From positions 1,484,501-1,548,500 of the forward strand of contig NZ_CP018632.1 in assembly GCF_002215215.1 (NCBI RefSeq): a DNA stretch of 64,000 nt, read 5' to 3'. The notes beneath the pieces are model-generated. The model saw only the letters and a program-made list of their open reading frames with translations. It made no database searches and was not told the DNA's origin. Both the position numbers and the translations under genes were made by a program. Positions within the stretch are counted from its first letter, which is position 1. Each line of letters starts with the position of its first letter. The stretch is from Granulosicoccus antarcticus IMCC3135 (GTDB taxonomy: Bacteria; Pseudomonadota; Gammaproteobacteria; Granulosicoccales; Granulosicoccaceae). Below, piece by piece: positions 41,237 through 49,620 of this stretch.

Positions 41237-41266
41237 TGACGCCAGAAAGTTGCACCTGGCGTCAGT
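41237..41266. terminator. Perfect hairpin between two secreted-protein genes
   Basis: CTGACGCCAG and CTGGCGTCAG form a perfect ten-base stem with a ten-base loop. It lies 60 bases downstream of the lipoprotein gene and 70 bases upstream of the CHRD gene, both on the minus strand. It may terminate the former. The T-rich side (TTAATTTT) faces the plus direction, so the orientation is ambiguous. Nearby GATACG/CGTATC repeats at about 41190-41232 add to the symmetry. Confidence 0.5.
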
Positions 41267-41326
41267 TAATTTTCGAGTGCTGGTCAGTAAGGCGATTGAA
41301 GCTATCTGGAGCTGCTCGAAAAACGG

Positions 41327-41827
41327 TTATTCAAATATGTTATCGCAGCCTGCAAGGTCGTCTGTAGATACACCGCTTACCGCTGTCCAATCCTGCAGTG
41401 GTTGCTCTGCGAATGTAATACTGAGAATGCTGCCGTCTGTGCTGCTGGTCGCGTTGAAAGTACGATCGTCCGGCAGGCTATAGGCATTATTTGCGGGGTC
41501 CTCGGGCGTCAGCGTCAAAGGCGCGCTGCGCAGATAGCAGTTGCCATCATCTGCCAGGTCATCCTGACGGAAGTCGTATTCTAGATACACACCATCAGTG
41601 GATATTTCTACATAACGCTCATCAACGCTACCGGCTTCACCGTTGCGGGCATCCCATAGTCCGGCGATGGCGCTGGTATCACCACCGGGCGCGCTGGGCA
41701 GTGGGTTTTCAGGTACGTCGCTGTCCGGGGCTGGATTGGAGGTCTGGTCAGGCTGGTTATCATCGCTACTACAGCCTGCGAGCAATATCAGGAACAGACA
41801 GGTGCACAGGTGTTTTCCTGGATTCAT
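41327..41827 (-). CDS. Small lipoprotein, unassigned
   Basis: A 166-residue predicted lipoprotein with lipobox LLAGC (Cys near residue 19). The mature part starts with an Asp/Asn/Pro-rich stretch and continues with a beta-rich domain: GLWDARNGEAGSVDERYVEI, GVYLEYDFRQDDLADDGNCY and ISGVSTDDLAGCDNIFE-like C-terminus with cysteines. I do not recognise the family. ATG 41827 gives a clean signal peptide; an in-frame TTG at 41842 is the alternative. It lies upstream of the CHRD gene on the same strand. Confidence 0.7.
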   Translation of the reverse strand: MNPGKHLCTCLFLILLAGCSSDDNQPDQTSNPAPDSDVPENPLPSAPGGDTSAIAGLWDARNGEAGSVDERYVEISTDGVYLEYDFRQDDLADDGNCYLRSAPLTLTPEDPANNAYSLPDDRTFNATSSTDGSILSITFAEQPLQDWTAVSGVSTDDLAGCDNIFE

Positions 41828-41842
41828 TGTCAGTATTCTCAA

Positions 41843-42198
41843 ATCAGGTGTGGAGGGAGGTCACCACCTCGGTTGGTGGTGATTCATGAGTAGTGCAATT
41901 GGGATTAAATGCCTAAATATTGCTTTCGTCAATCAAATTTGTGAAAACCGAAGGTAATAAGCCAGAGGCGTTGGGAAGTTCAGCTTTCACGACATGCGCT
42001 GTAAAAATTGCTGTCATTGCCAGCCTGGCATTGAGCGCCAATCTGTCGAGTTAGCATTGATCCCATGCATATCGGAATGTCTGTTTTTCAACGTTCCTCG
42101 CGCTTGCTTTTCAACATCATCGACTACATAGACCCTGCATTCAGTTGCACTGAGTTCCGGGCGCCTTGGCGCCTGGTTTCGTATAAAAAGAGAAAATC
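41843..42198. other. Intergenic region before the old-yellow-enzyme gene
   Basis: A 356-base AT-richer gap between the divergent lipoprotein and OYE genes. It holds a perfect hairpin TCACCACC/GGTGGTGA at 41861-41882, just upstream of the lipoprotein start, and a GGCGCC-TT-GGCGCC repeat near 42160 before the OYE gene. Either could be an operator; I see no convincing promoter pair or open frame. Confidence 0.5.
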
Positions 42199-43290
42199 AT
42201 GAGTCACGCTTTATTTTCCCCGATCACTGTTGGTGATCTGCATCTGGCGAATCGTCTCGTCATGGCGCCGTTAACCCGGAATCGTGCCGATGTTGATGGC
42301 GATGTTCCGCACAAGCTGCACGAGACCTATTACGCACAGCGCGCCAGCGCTGGCCTGATCATCACAGAAGCTACCCAAATATCCCCCGAAGGCAAAGGCT
42401 ATTACCGGACTCCCGGCATTTACAGCGAAGCACAGGTTGCTGGCTGGAAGCGCGTCACTGATGCTGTGCATGCCAAGGGTGGGAAGATATTTGCCCAGCT
42501 ATGGCATGTCGGCCGCGTGTCCCATACATCACTGCAGATAGACGGCCAGGCGCCGGTTGCCCCGTCCGCGTTACGTGCTGAGGCGAAGACCTTTATCGAA
42601 TCAGGATTTGTAGATACATCAACTCCACGTGCTCTTGAAACTGATGAAATTCCCAGACTGATTGAGGATTTTGCGCACGCTGCACGCCAGGCGAAGGTGG
42701 CAGGGTTTGATGGCGTAGAATTGCACGCCGCCAATGGTTATCTGCTGGATCAGTTCATGCGTACATCATCTAATCATCGCGACGATGCCTACGGTGGTTC
42801 GGTGGAGAATCGTACGCGGTTGCTCGGAGAGGTTATCGATGCGTTGTTGACTGTATGGTCACCCGGTTGTGTCGGTGTTCGTTTCAGCCCTTTTTCACAC
42901 GCCGGTGGTGTGGAGATTGATGATCAGATGGAAATTTTTCTTGCAGCCATTGCTCATGCTGAGCGTGCCGGACTTGCATATATGCACATTGTGGAGGGTG
43001 AAACCGGCGGAGAGAGGACGGCAACTACTGCACAACTTGCGACACTTCGTTCAGCGTTCAGTGGCAAATACATGGGTAACAACGGTTATGATCGTTCGAT
43101 GGCCATGCGTGCGATTGAAGATCGAGACGTCGATCTGGTTTGTATTGGTCGCCCCTTCATTTCGAACCCTGATCTGGTAGAGCGCTTTGAAATCGATGCC
43201 CCTCTGAATTCACTGGATCCGGATACTCTATATGGCGGTGCTGCGGAAGGCTATACCGATTACCCTTTTATGAGTGAGGTAACGGCCTGA
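42199..43290 (+). CDS. Alkene reductase, old yellow enzyme family (NemA-like)
   Basis: A 363-residue FMN-dependent ene-reductase. LFSPITVGDLHLANRLVMAPLTRNRAD opens the barrel; GKIFAQLWHVGRVSH, GVELHAANGYLLDQFMR (His/Asn substrate pair) and NHRDDAYGGSVENR with the following RTRLLGEVIDAL are diagnostic. Near the end VCIGRPFISNPDLVERF binds the FMN phosphate. NemA-type members reduce activated alkenes, N-ethylmaleimide and nitrate esters. AGAG lies before ATG 42199. Confidence 0.94.
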   Translation: MSHALFSPITVGDLHLANRLVMAPLTRNRADVDGDVPHKLHETYYAQRASAGLIITEATQISPEGKGYYRTPGIYSEAQVAGWKRVTDAVHAKGGKIFAQLWHVGRVSHTSLQIDGQAPVAPSALRAEAKTFIESGFVDTSTPRALETDEIPRLIEDFAHAARQAKVAGFDGVELHAANGYLLDQFMRTSSNHRDDAYGGSVENRTRLLGEVIDALLTVWSPGCVGVRFSPFSHAGGVEIDDQMEIFLAAIAHAERAGLAYMHIVEGETGGERTATTAQLATLRSAFSGKYMGNNGYDRSMAMRAIEDRDVDLVCIGRPFISNPDLVERFEIDAPLNSLDPDTLYGGAAEGYTDYPFMSEVTA

Positions 43291-43464
43291 GCATCAGGTC
43301 CTGCAAAGTCACGGTCGTTGCCACAACCATGACTTTTTGCAGTACAGTCCAACTGTAAAGGGCAAACCTTCAGCCAATGTGCTGAACGCCACAATTAACC
43401 CCAAATACCCTGACCTGGGCTTGCCAGTATCAGTGCATCCTAACGTTTTAATGTCGAGATTCGC

Positions 43465-43872
43465 ATGAACCCCGCTATTGTCATTTCTACCCTTGATGTT
43501 GATCGATTGGAAAGTCTGATGCGCAAGCTGCCTGCGTCCGAATTCCCTGGTCGCGAATCCTTACAGGCGGAGCTTGATCGAGCGCAGGTGGTGGATCCGC
43601 AGGAGATACCTGCAACAGTCGTCACGATGAATTCCACCGTACGATTTGCCATTGTCGAGACATCGGAGGTCTTCAGTCTGACACTGGTGTATCCGAATGA
43701 CATGGGGGATGGTGAAGGCCGGATATCCATTCTTGCACCTGTTGGTAGTGCATTGCTCGGGCTGAAGGAGGGCGATATCATCGAATGGCCCAAGCCCGGT
43801 GGCAGTGTGCAGAATGTGCGAATTGAAGAGGTTATGTATCAGCCGGAAAGAGAAGGGCAGTTTCATCGCTGA
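43465..43872 (+). CDS. rnk: Regulator of nucleoside diphosphate kinase (Rnk)
   Basis: A 135-residue protein of the Rnk/GreA-GreB C-terminal family. Rnk binds RNA polymerase near the secondary channel and influences nucleoside diphosphate kinase levels. The N-terminal helix DRLESLMRKLPASEFPG replaces the long coiled coil of GreA, and the C-terminal FKBP-like domain includes VTMNSTVRFAIVETSEVFSLTLVYP and ILAPVGSALLGLKEGDIIEW. It is convergent with the histidine kinase gene, 33 bases away. Confidence 0.92.
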   Translation: MNPAIVISTLDVDRLESLMRKLPASEFPGRESLQAELDRAQVVDPQEIPATVVTMNSTVRFAIVETSEVFSLTLVYPNDMGDGEGRISILAPVGSALLGLKEGDIIEWPKPGGSVQNVRIEEVMYQPEREGQFHR

Positions 43873-43905
43873 GAAAAGCCCAGCGCAGTCTTTCGTTGTA
43901 CAAAC

Positions 43906-45183
43906 TCAGTGAAGCATGTCAGGAATGACAAGCTTCACTGAGGTGCCCTTGCCCAGCTCGGATTCAAGCGTCACGGTGCCGCCCAGCTCACGCATGGCTT
44001 CAGCCACCAGGTACAAACCCAATCCTTCACCACTGACCGAATGCGTATCGTCCAGATGAGCATGGGCACGGACACGCATTCCCAGCACCTGTGATAATTG
44101 CTCTTCCGGGATCCCCAGGCCATTGTCTCTGACGTTCAGCTCCAGCGAGCCGTCAGCATGATCCTTGCGCGTAATCCACACATCTCGGCTCTGTTTCTGA
44201 GGGTCACTGTATTTGATGGCATTGGATAACAGGTTGCTCAGGAACAGTTTCAGTCGACTGGTCTCCAGGTAGATTTCCCCCAGATCGTCGGGGACATGTA
44301 TCGAGACATCCCGTGTCTGCAGTGCCCCTGATAATTGTCGGCAGAGATCGGTAATCAGGGGTGTCAGAGGCAAATTCTGTCTAAGCGGGCTATCGACGGG
44401 ATCGGACTGGTCGATGGCGACCAGACGTTCCACATTATCAATGACCGAGGCCGCCTCTAGAAGAGACTGGCGAATGTGTTCAAGATCCGTACGCTGTTGT
44501 TCTGTCAGTTCGTCAGATTCGTTCAATAGTTCGACGCCGAGCAAGGCGCCGTTCAGCGGCGTGCGGATTTCATGGCTCACAAAGCGATTGAAGGAGGCCA
44601 GTTTGTCTGTCTGTTTTTCGATAGTTGCCATATAGCTTTCGGTAAAGGCATCCATGGTGTATTGCTGGATCAGACGAATGATTGAGTTGATGATATCGCT
44701 GACTTGCAGAACTTCACGCAAGGGGGCATTGCCTTCAAATTCGTCAATCGAGCGAAGCTGGTAATCAGCCAGAACACATGCAAGCAGATCGTATTCACGC
44801 AGCAACTGACTGATGGTGGCTTTTTGTGTGTGTCGCAGACGTCCCAGTTCAAGTGCCTTGTGGCTGATGACCGAGTTGACCATGCTCAGTTCGCTGTTTT
44901 CACTCTCCAGGATGATACCGAGCTGTTCGATCATTGCAGGAATGTGGTCAAGGTATTGGTCCGTGGGAAAGATGTCCACGGTCTTCTCATTGACGACGAC
45001 TTCCAGGCGGTTCAGCCAGTCACTGGCAAGCGCACGGCTGACTGATTTGATGTTCTGCGATACGAATAGTCGATAAGTTGTAGCACTAGCCTGCATCGAT
45101 GAGGTGCGATTCAGCTTGTGTGTGTCCTCAGTGTGCGTGCAGGCATTCGGATGGGTGTCGTCGCTACGATCATCGGTATGCAT
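43906..45183 (-). CDS. Soluble sensor histidine kinase with RsbRD-like N-terminus
   Basis: A 425-residue kinase without membrane helices. The N-terminal half (RLFVSQNIKSVSRALASDWL to about residue 190) resembles the RsbRD/RsbT co-antagonist N-terminal four-helix sensor. The HisKA domain has the phosphoacceptor in RFVSHEIRTPLNG, and the HATPase domain has NLLSNAIKYS (N box), VRDNGLGIPEE (G1), GEGLGLYLVAEAM and GKGTSVKL. No receiver partner is adjacent. ATG 45183 has AGGTGAG upstream; the frame runs open to 45354 but that stretch is not protein-like. It is divergent from the YcaO gene and could regulate that cluster; this is inference from position only. Confidence 0.88.
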   Translation of the reverse strand: MHTDDRSDDTHPNACTHTEDTHKLNRTSSMQASATTYRLFVSQNIKSVSRALASDWLNRLEVVVNEKTVDIFPTDQYLDHIPAMIEQLGIILESENSELSMVNSVISHKALELGRLRHTQKATISQLLREYDLLACVLADYQLRSIDEFEGNAPLREVLQVSDIINSIIRLIQQYTMDAFTESYMATIEKQTDKLASFNRFVSHEIRTPLNGALLGVELLNESDELTEQQRTDLEHIRQSLLEAASVIDNVERLVAIDQSDPVDSPLRQNLPLTPLITDLCRQLSGALQTRDVSIHVPDDLGEIYLETSRLKLFLSNLLSNAIKYSDPQKQSRDVWITRKDHADGSLELNVRDNGLGIPEEQLSQVLGMRVRAHAHLDDTHSVSGEGLGLYLVAEAMRELGGTVTLESELGKGTSVKLVIPDMLH

Positions 45184-45497
45184 TTTTACACGCTCACCTG
45201 AGCTTGGGCTGAAAGTACCACTGTACCGTACACCACCGATGCTCGCTAAACCTGACCCGCGAAATTGATAAAAACAGCAAGGTTTTTCCCAGTTAAGCAT
45301 CGCACTTGATGATGAATGAGGCCATCCGTACTCGCATCGTTGCGAAGCTTGCAAAGTTTCAAGTACAGTGAGAAGTTACAGCGGCGGCAGCTTGGGCTGA
45401 AATGGATCATGGATCAACTCGGTTTAGCCTCAAAAACCGGAATGATCGTCGAGTGACTGGTTGCCTGGAATGAACATATAGCATCGATTGCGAGGCA
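45184..45497. other. Divergent control region between kinase and YcaO cluster
   Basis: A 314-base gap between the kinase start and the YcaO start. It should contain the promoters of both transcripts. I find no clear -35/-10 pair, riboswitch or strong inverted repeat. The sequence GGCGGCAGC and an A/T-rich stretch before the YcaO start are the only visible features. Confidence 0.45.
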
Positions 45498-46760
45498 ATG
45501 CATTTGCAGGATTCATGTCACCCTATCACCTACCGAGTCGGCACACACCGTATTTGCGATCCTGAAGAGACGCTTACGCTCGTCAGGCCCTATATGCCAG
45601 CCATGGGCATTACTCGTATAGCCGATGTTACCGGGCTGGATACCATCGGCATACCGGTGGTCATGGTCTGCCGCCCCAACTCTCGTTCTGTTTCTGTCTC
45701 GCAAGGCAAAGGCAGCACACTGGCAGCTGCCAGCGCATCGGGATTGATGGAGAGCGTCGAAGGGTTTCATGCCGAACACATTACGCTGCCGCTTAGAATT
45801 GCCTCGGTTGTGGACATGCAGAACTCGGGGTGTCGGGTGAGCATCGAAGGCTTGCCAACGGTCGAAAATTCACCGTTTCATCGACATTTTCCTATCGCCT
45901 GGATCGAAGCGGTAGACCTGTTGCGGCAACAATCCTCATGGGTGCCCTATGAAATGGTGCATACCAACTACACCTGGCCACGACCCTCTGGCAGTGGTTG
46001 TTTTCCTGCCAGCAGTAATGGTCTGGCTTCCGGGAATTGTCTTGCAGAAGCAACCATTCATGCCATTTGTGAGGTTATCGAGCGTGATGCGATTACGCTC
46101 TGGCATCAACTCGGGGCTCAGGCTATCGATCGTACTTCCATCAATCCGGATACCATTGATGATCCGCTTTGCCTTGAGACTCTGGGTAAGCTTGAAGAGG
46201 CCGGGCAGGATACGTATCTATGGGATATCACATCAGATTCAGGTATTCCAAGCTACTTTGCAGTCATCATGGATCGACAATCGCACACGCGGCATATCGG
46301 TGTTGGGTCGGGCACCCATTTGTCCCGCCATGTTGCGTTGTTACGAGCCCTGCACGAGGCCGTACAGGTCAGAACCACTTATATAGTCGGCGCTCGTGAT
46401 GATCTGACTCCCCGTGAGTACACTTCGGAAGGTATTGATGAAAAACAGCGCTTTTTCAGCAATATCATACGACGCTCATCATTTTTGACCGACTATTCAG
46501 ACAGGACAGACATACATTCGGCATCGGTGGAAGAGGATCTGGATACGCTGCTGCAGTGCTTGCAGAGAATCGCGATTTCCCAAATGCTGCTCGTGGATTT
46601 AAGCAAGCCCGAATATGACATTGCGGTCGTTAGGGTGATCATCCCTGGGCTGGAATCTCCCCATGATGATGATGGCTATATACCCGGAGCACGCGCACTG
46701 GGTGTACGCAATGAGGCGGATAATGGTTTTCAGCAGCAGCGCGAGTCACTGGGCGAATGA
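45498..46760 (+). CDS. YcaO-domain peptide-modifying enzyme (TfuA-associated)
   Basis: A 420-residue YcaO protein, ATP-dependent and acting on peptide backbone amides. YcaO enzymes form azolines from Cys/Ser/Thr or, with a TfuA partner, backbone thioamides. ATP-site residues are visible: Ser81, Glu85 and Glu88 in SGLMESVEGFHAEH, Asn/Gly in SSNGLASGN at 172-180, and Glu192, Glu195 and Arg196 in AICEVIERDAI. The C-terminus contains YIPGARALG. There is no fused cyclodehydratase C/E1-like domain and none nearby. Its end overlaps the TfuA gene by four bases (ATGA), so the two are co-translated. ATG 45498 has GAGG too close; TTG 45504 with GAGG eight bases away is an alternative. Confidence 0.93.
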   Translation: MHLQDSCHPITYRVGTHRICDPEETLTLVRPYMPAMGITRIADVTGLDTIGIPVVMVCRPNSRSVSVSQGKGSTLAAASASGLMESVEGFHAEHITLPLRIASVVDMQNSGCRVSIEGLPTVENSPFHRHFPIAWIEAVDLLRQQSSWVPYEMVHTNYTWPRPSGSGCFPASSNGLASGNCLAEATIHAICEVIERDAITLWHQLGAQAIDRTSINPDTIDDPLCLETLGKLEEAGQDTYLWDITSDSGIPSYFAVIMDRQSHTRHIGVGSGTHLSRHVALLRALHEAVQVRTTYIVGARDDLTPREYTSEGIDEKQRFFSNIIRRSSFLTDYSDRTDIHSASVEEDLDTLLQCLQRIAISQMLLVDLSKPEYDIAVVRVIIPGLESPHDDDGYIPGARALGVRNEADNGFQQQRESLGE

Positions 46761-48076
46761 ATGTCGTATTCGCAGGTCCCACGATCAGTCATGAAGAAAT
46801 ACGACGTCACCATGACTGCGTCTGTCTGCCTCCCGTGAGCCACGGTGACATTCTTCGGGTGTTGCAGGACAAACCGGCGGCGATCGGCATTATCGATGGC
46901 TATTTTGAAGGAGCGCCATCCGTCTGGCACAAGGAGATTCTGTACGCCCTGGATCAGGGTGTGCGGGTGTATGGCAGCTCCAGCATGGGTGCTCTGCGTG
47001 CTGTCGAGTTATATCCATTCGGTATGAAGGGGGTCGGGCAGGTATTTCAGTGGTACCGGGACGGTGTCATTACCGATGATGATGAGGTTGCCGTTTTGCA
47101 TGGCCCTGAGCAAGTCGGGTTCGTGATGGCCTCCGAACCCATGGTCAATATTCGTGCAACGCTGGCTTTGGCCTGTCAGCAACAAGTCATAAACGATGTA
47201 CAGAAGTCGAGCTTGCTGGATATTGCCAAGAATACGTTTTACAAGAAACGCCGTTGGTCAGATCTGCTTGAAGCGGCGATTGGTTTGTTTGAAAACAAGG
47301 CGCAGGCTCGTTTGATAGCTGAGTGGTTGCAGCAAAACCGTGTTGATCTGAAAAAGCAGGACGCACGATGCCTGCTGGCAGAGATGCATCAGGATGCTGT
47401 CGAAGATCTGGATGTTCCACCAACAGATTTTCATTTTGAATGGACCGTTGTCTGGGATGTTGCATTCAAAGAAAATGAGCGAATGCTGGCATCAGCGATA
47501 ACGCTGACAAATGACGACAGGAAGGTGCTTGATCAGTTGCGTCTCTATCCAGAGCAATATGAGCGCTACCAGGACAAATCCCTGCTGAACTGGATGAGTT
47601 TTGATCATGCAGAAACTATCATTTCGGATAGTGCCTTGAAGACTGCACTGAATCAGTTCAGGGCTCACAACCGACTTGCCTCACGCAGTATGCTGATGAG
47701 CTATCTGGAGAGGGCAGATCTGGACGAGTCGAAGCTGACAGCGTTGATGCACGGGGTTTCTCGCCTGGAATCGCATCGTCGATCAGCCGGTGATCTGCAG
47801 CCTGGAATCATCGATCAACTCAAACTTGATGGTCAGTATTTCAGGTTTCTTGACCTTGCCAATCTGAAGATTGCGACACTTGCGAGCGCTGAGATTGATT
47901 CTGCGCAGTCAGGTTTGCTACCACCACAGCTGATTGCATGGTATTTTGAGAAAAAGCTGGGTGGCGCGATTCCACCGCGACTCGATATTCATCTGGCTAA
48001 AAACGGTTTTGAAGGTACTGATCATTTTCATCAATTGATTGGGAAAGAATATCTGTACTGGAAAGAGTGCAGGTGA
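46757..48076 (+). CDS. TfuA-like protein, YcaO partner
   Basis: A 439-residue protein whose first 120 residues are a canonical TfuA domain: FAGPTISHEEI, CLPPVSHGDILRVLQ, IGIIDGYFEGAPSVWHKEIL, GVRVYGSSSMGALRAVEL, GMKGVGQVFQWYRDG and DDDEVAVLHGP. TfuA proteins work with YcaO enzymes; in thioviridamide-type systems and in methyl-coenzyme M reductase maturation the pair makes thioamides, with TfuA thought to supply or deliver sulfur. The remaining 300 residues are mostly helical with no motif I recognise; they may bind the precursor. The start overlaps the YcaO stop by four bases. Confidence 0.92.
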   Translation: MNVVFAGPTISHEEIRRHHDCVCLPPVSHGDILRVLQDKPAAIGIIDGYFEGAPSVWHKEILYALDQGVRVYGSSSMGALRAVELYPFGMKGVGQVFQWYRDGVITDDDEVAVLHGPEQVGFVMASEPMVNIRATLALACQQQVINDVQKSSLLDIAKNTFYKKRRWSDLLEAAIGLFENKAQARLIAEWLQQNRVDLKKQDARCLLAEMHQDAVEDLDVPPTDFHFEWTVVWDVAFKENERMLASAITLTNDDRKVLDQLRLYPEQYERYQDKSLLNWMSFDHAETIISDSALKTALNQFRAHNRLASRSMLMSYLERADLDESKLTALMHGVSRLESHRRSAGDLQPGIIDQLKLDGQYFRFLDLANLKIATLASAEIDSAQSGLLPPQLIAWYFEKKLGGAIPPRLDIHLAKNGFEGTDHFHQLIGKEYLYWKECR

Positions 48077-48132
48077 TGGTGTCTTGCAAAATCAGGTAAT
48101 CAGGCAGGAGCGCTCTGAGGGATATTGATCAC

Positions 48133-49548
48133 GTGGGCACGTTGTTCAGACTATTTCCACAAACGCAGACAGGTGAGAACAGCCTGCCTGCGGAGATAAT
48201 CGAAATCTCGTCACCAGCGGGCAGCATTGGTCCTGGGCCGAGTGACGATCGAATGTATGTCATCTTTCCGGTCGACAAGGCTCAGGAATATGGCTTGCAT
48301 GAAGATGAAAATGGCTACCCCTATGTTTATCTACCGCCATGGGATGGGCCGGTTTACGCGCCAGCCATGCCCGATGACAATGGTCATTTTCTGCATTACG
48401 ATAATCCGGATGACCCTGCTTTCCATGCCGCTCATACCTATGCATCAATACGGTTTACCCTGGATATCTGGGAGAGATATTTCGGTCAACCTATAGAGTG
48501 GTATTTTCACAAGTTCTATCAGCAAGCAGAAGTTGTAATACTTCCGAAGTTTGAGAACGCGCAAATCGGACGGGGCTTTATCGAAATCGGTACCGATGTA
48601 AACAAGCAGGATGGCTCTCTCTCTCCGTTCACTTTGAATTTTGATGTCATTGCCCATGAAGTGGGGCATGGTGTTTTGCTGACCCTGGTGGGAGAGCCTG
48701 AGCAGGGTCGTGAAACGGCTGAGTTTCTAGGCTTTCAGGAGTCCAGCGGCGATGTAGTCTCAATGATTTCAGCACTTCATTTTGATTCCGTTGTTGACCA
48801 GGTGCTTGAATCTACTTCAGGTAATCTGTATCGCGCTAATCATCTGAGTCGATTCGCTGAAACCTCGTCGATCGATCAGATTCGGATGGCCAATAATAAT
48901 TCCAGACTGTCAGATTTTACTGCTGGATGGAAGGACTCTCATTTACTGGCACAACCACTGACGGGTGCCATTTACGATATTCTGGTCGATGTGTTTCACG
49001 AAGAGCTGGTCCGTGTGGGGGCCATCTCAAGCACACTCGAAGAGCTATCCGACAGCCTGGAAGGATCGCCCGAGTACGAGCAGTATTTGCAGGCTGATTT
49101 TGAAGCAGCCTACGCAGCGGCACCTGAACTGTTTCGCGAGTCGTTGCTATATGCCCGAGACGCGGTGGCGACTCTGCTGATCGATACATGGGCCCGCTTA
49201 TCACCCAATGATCTGCATTACACGGATTTTCATCATGCGATGCTGAAAGCCGAGAAGGCTTTGTTTGATGGGCAATATCGCAATATCATCAATGTGAATT
49301 TTATCTGGCGCGACATCGGTTCAGCCACGGTTGGGCCGAGACTGCCGAAGGACAAGGATGAAAAACACAGCGCCGCTGGGCACAGTCACAAGAGCGAGTA
49401 CGATCACGCCGAGCACGATCACGCCAAGCAAGATCATGAGGCTTCGGAGGCTGAGCAAACGAGTGGTCTGGTAGCGAATGCTGCTGGACGCAGAGGACGA
49501 GTCAGACCGTCTTTTGCCGAACGTTACTGGCAGGCCAGAGCTGGCTGA
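48133..49548 (+). CDS. Thermolysin-like (gluzincin) metallopeptidase, likely cluster protease
   Basis: A 471-residue protein with a gluzincin active site: HEVGH at residues 175-179 (two zinc ligands and the catalytic Glu) and a third-ligand helix FQESSGDVVS with Glu203 and Asp207, as in family M4. No signal peptide is seen, so it should act in the cytoplasm, unlike typical secreted M4 enzymes. Near the C-terminus a His/Asp/Glu-rich stretch (KSEYDHAEHDHAKQDHEASE) could bind metal, and the tail is Arg-rich. It starts with GTG 48133, with GAGGGA upstream. It lies between TfuA and the repeat protein, so leader removal or cleavage of the repeats is the natural hypothesis. Confidence 0.82.
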   Translation: MGTLFRLFPQTQTGENSLPAEIIEISSPAGSIGPGPSDDRMYVIFPVDKAQEYGLHEDENGYPYVYLPPWDGPVYAPAMPDDNGHFLHYDNPDDPAFHAAHTYASIRFTLDIWERYFGQPIEWYFHKFYQQAEVVILPKFENAQIGRGFIEIGTDVNKQDGSLSPFTLNFDVIAHEVGHGVLLTLVGEPEQGRETAEFLGFQESSGDVVSMISALHFDSVVDQVLESTSGNLYRANHLSRFAETSSIDQIRMANNNSRLSDFTAGWKDSHLLAQPLTGAIYDILVDVFHEELVRVGAISSTLEELSDSLEGSPEYEQYLQADFEAAYAAAPELFRESLLYARDAVATLLIDTWARLSPNDLHYTDFHHAMLKAEKALFDGQYRNIINVNFIWRDIGSATVGPRLPKDKDEKHSAAGHSHKSEYDHAEHDHAKQDHEASEAEQTSGLVANAAGRRGRVRPSFAERYWQARAG

Positions 49549-49620
49549 ACATGCACAAGACAGACGCTCTGATCGATAAGCAGATTTTTAAAAAATCCAA
49601 TACCCGGAGACAGTAAAACA

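Noticed and set aside
49551-49616. 21-codon open frame just before the repeat protein gene
   Set aside because: No ribosome-binding site and no recognisable leader features; it may be plain spacer, though an attenuating leader cannot be excluded.
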